Shown piece after piece: positions 5,094 through 5,807 of a DNA stretch of 5,807 bases (position 1 is the stretch's first letter; the number at the start of each line of letters is the position of its first letter). The translations under genes and the position numbers were made by a program. The stretch is taken from contig JAUWGZ010000075.1 in the NCBI GenBank assembly GCA_030606165.1, positions 1 to 5,807 on the forward strand, given 5' to 3'. Below the pieces are notes generated by a model. The model made no database searches. It was given only the letters and a program-made list of their open reading frames with translations, and was not told the origin of the DNA. The stretch comes from Dehalococcoidia bacterium (GTDB lineage: Bacteria > Chloroflexota > Dehalococcoidia > GIF9 > AB-539-J10).

Positions 5094-5807
5094 ATGTCAA
5101 AAGTAACAAGGCAGTCCCTCAAATTAGCTTCTATTAGCGTCCGTGGCATTGTTCAGGGCGTCGGCTTCAGGCCTTTCGTCTATGGACTAGCTGTTAAACA
5201 CAACCTCAAGGGGTGGGTTTACAACACTTCAGAGGATGTCAAGATTGAGGTAGAAGGTGAAGCAGAAGCTATTGAGCAATTTGAGCTGGAGCTCGAGGCA
5301 AAAGCCCCACCGCTAGCTCACATCGAGGACGTAACTATCGAGTATCACCCACCCCTCGGTTATAAAAACTTTGAAATTCGGCATAGCCAGGCACAGGAAG
5401 GGAAGTATCAGCTTATCTCTCCGGATGTCGCTACCTGCCAGGCTTGCCTTGGTGAGTTGCTGAATCCTGAAGACCGCCGCTACCGCTATCCCTTTACCAA
5501 CTGCACCAATTGCGGCCCTCGCTTTACCATAATTGAAGATATGCCCTATGACCGCCCCAAAACAACCATGCGCTACTTCCACATGTGCCCCCAATGCCAG
5601 GCGGAATATGATAATCCCCTGGACCGCCGCTTCCATGCCCAGCCCAACGCCTGCCCAAAATGCGGTCCCCAGGTCGAGCTGGTTGATAACCAGGGTAATC
5701 TGGTAACCGGGTCGAATCCTATAGCCGTTGCCAGTCAGTTCCTCAAGGAGGGGAAAATCGTGGCCATTAAAGGCTTAGGGGGTTTTCTCCTGGCTTGCGA
5801 TGCCACG
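5094..5807 (+). CDS. hypF: Carbamoyltransferase HypF, N-terminal 238 residues (3' end outside window)
   Basis: HypF uses carbamoyl phosphate and ATP to carbamoylate the C-terminal Cys of HypE, the first step toward the CN ligands of [NiFe]-hydrogenase iron. An acylphosphatase domain (about 12-98) shows VRGIVQGVGFRPFVYGLA with Arg26, plus Asn44 in GWVYN. Two zinc fingers follow with exact C-x2-C-x18-C-x2-C spacing: Cys115/118/137/140 and Cys165/168/187/190. The YrdC-like domain begins near 208 with KIVAIKGLGGF, and the window ends at ACDAT. The rest of YrdC and the Kae1-like domain (full length usually about 750-780) is outside. Most HypF proteins have GGFHLACDA; here it is GGFLLACDA, a His-to-Leu change. 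ATG at 5094 gives a normal N-terminus but no clear ribosome binding site. The 38-bp gap after the oxidoreductase, with no terminator, suggests one transcript. Other hyp or hydrogenase genes are expected downstream. Confidence 0.96.
   Translation, partial: MSKVTRQSLKLASISVRGIVQGVGFRPFVYGLAVKHNLKGWVYNTSEDVKIEVEGEAEAIEQFELELEAKAPPLAHIEDVTIEYHPPLGYKNFEIRHSQAQEGKYQLISPDVATCQACLGELLNPEDRRYRYPFTNCTNCGPRFTIIEDMPYDRPKTTMRYFHMCPQCQAEYDNPLDRRFHAQPNACPKCGPQVELVDNQGNLVTGSNPIAVASQFLKEGKIVAIKGLGGFLLACDAT

Noticed and set aside
5313..5636. Open frame of 107 codons antisense to hypF
   Set aside because: It covers the acylphosphatase/zinc-finger part of hypF, whose Cys spacing is exact on the plus strand; no ribosome binding site or protein family is seen.

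Overview
The window looks like ordinary chromosome from an anaerobic or microaerophilic bacterium of moderate GC content. It carries no phage, transposon or CRISPR signature. A tRNA without an encoded CCA, frequent GTG starts, short operons and an Fe-S flavoprotein beside a hydrogenase maturation gene would fit a Dehalococcoidia-like member of the Chloroflexota. That placement is a guess from overall impression, not a proven assignment.

Left part (1-2598): two divergent transcription units share a 68-bp gap. Leftwards runs uvrC (nucleotide excision repair), cut by the window edge. Rightwards runs a three-gene cluster. It starts with a Xer-type tyrosine recombinase with a degenerate active site. 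Next is a small basic protein with one C-terminal membrane helix, whose GTG start overlaps the recombinase stop codon. Last is pcm, protein-L-isoaspartate O-methyltransferase, 22 bp further on. Both divergent promoters place the predicted RNA start at or within a few bases of the start codon, so both mRNAs may be leaderless.

Middle part (2599-3249): a convergent gap holds two sets of inverted repeats, which probably end transcription between pcm and a leftward tRNA-Glu(UUC). Upstream of the tRNA is its own promoter. Further right is a strong-looking extended -10 promoter that fires rightwards into a roughly 250-nt leader with no convincing gene.

Right part (3250-5807): a 601-residue FAD/NAD(P) oxidoreductase combines an N-terminal GltD/Nfn-type Fe-S domain, two Rossmann motifs and a C-terminal Cys-rich block with two ferredoxin clusters. 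It is followed 38 bp later by hypF, the carbamoyltransferase that starts synthesis of the CN ligands of [NiFe] hydrogenases; hypF runs off the right edge. The pairing suggests that the flavoprotein moves electrons between NAD(P)H, ferredoxin and a hydrogenase or Hdr-like partner encoded outside the window.

I did not find a clear new system. The most notable points are key-residue losses in the recombinase (HxxR changed to QxxR, short Lys hairpin, missing C-terminal helix), a GDG-to-AGR change in Pcm, the paired leaderless promoters, the nested inverted repeats and the long leader before the oxidoreductase.
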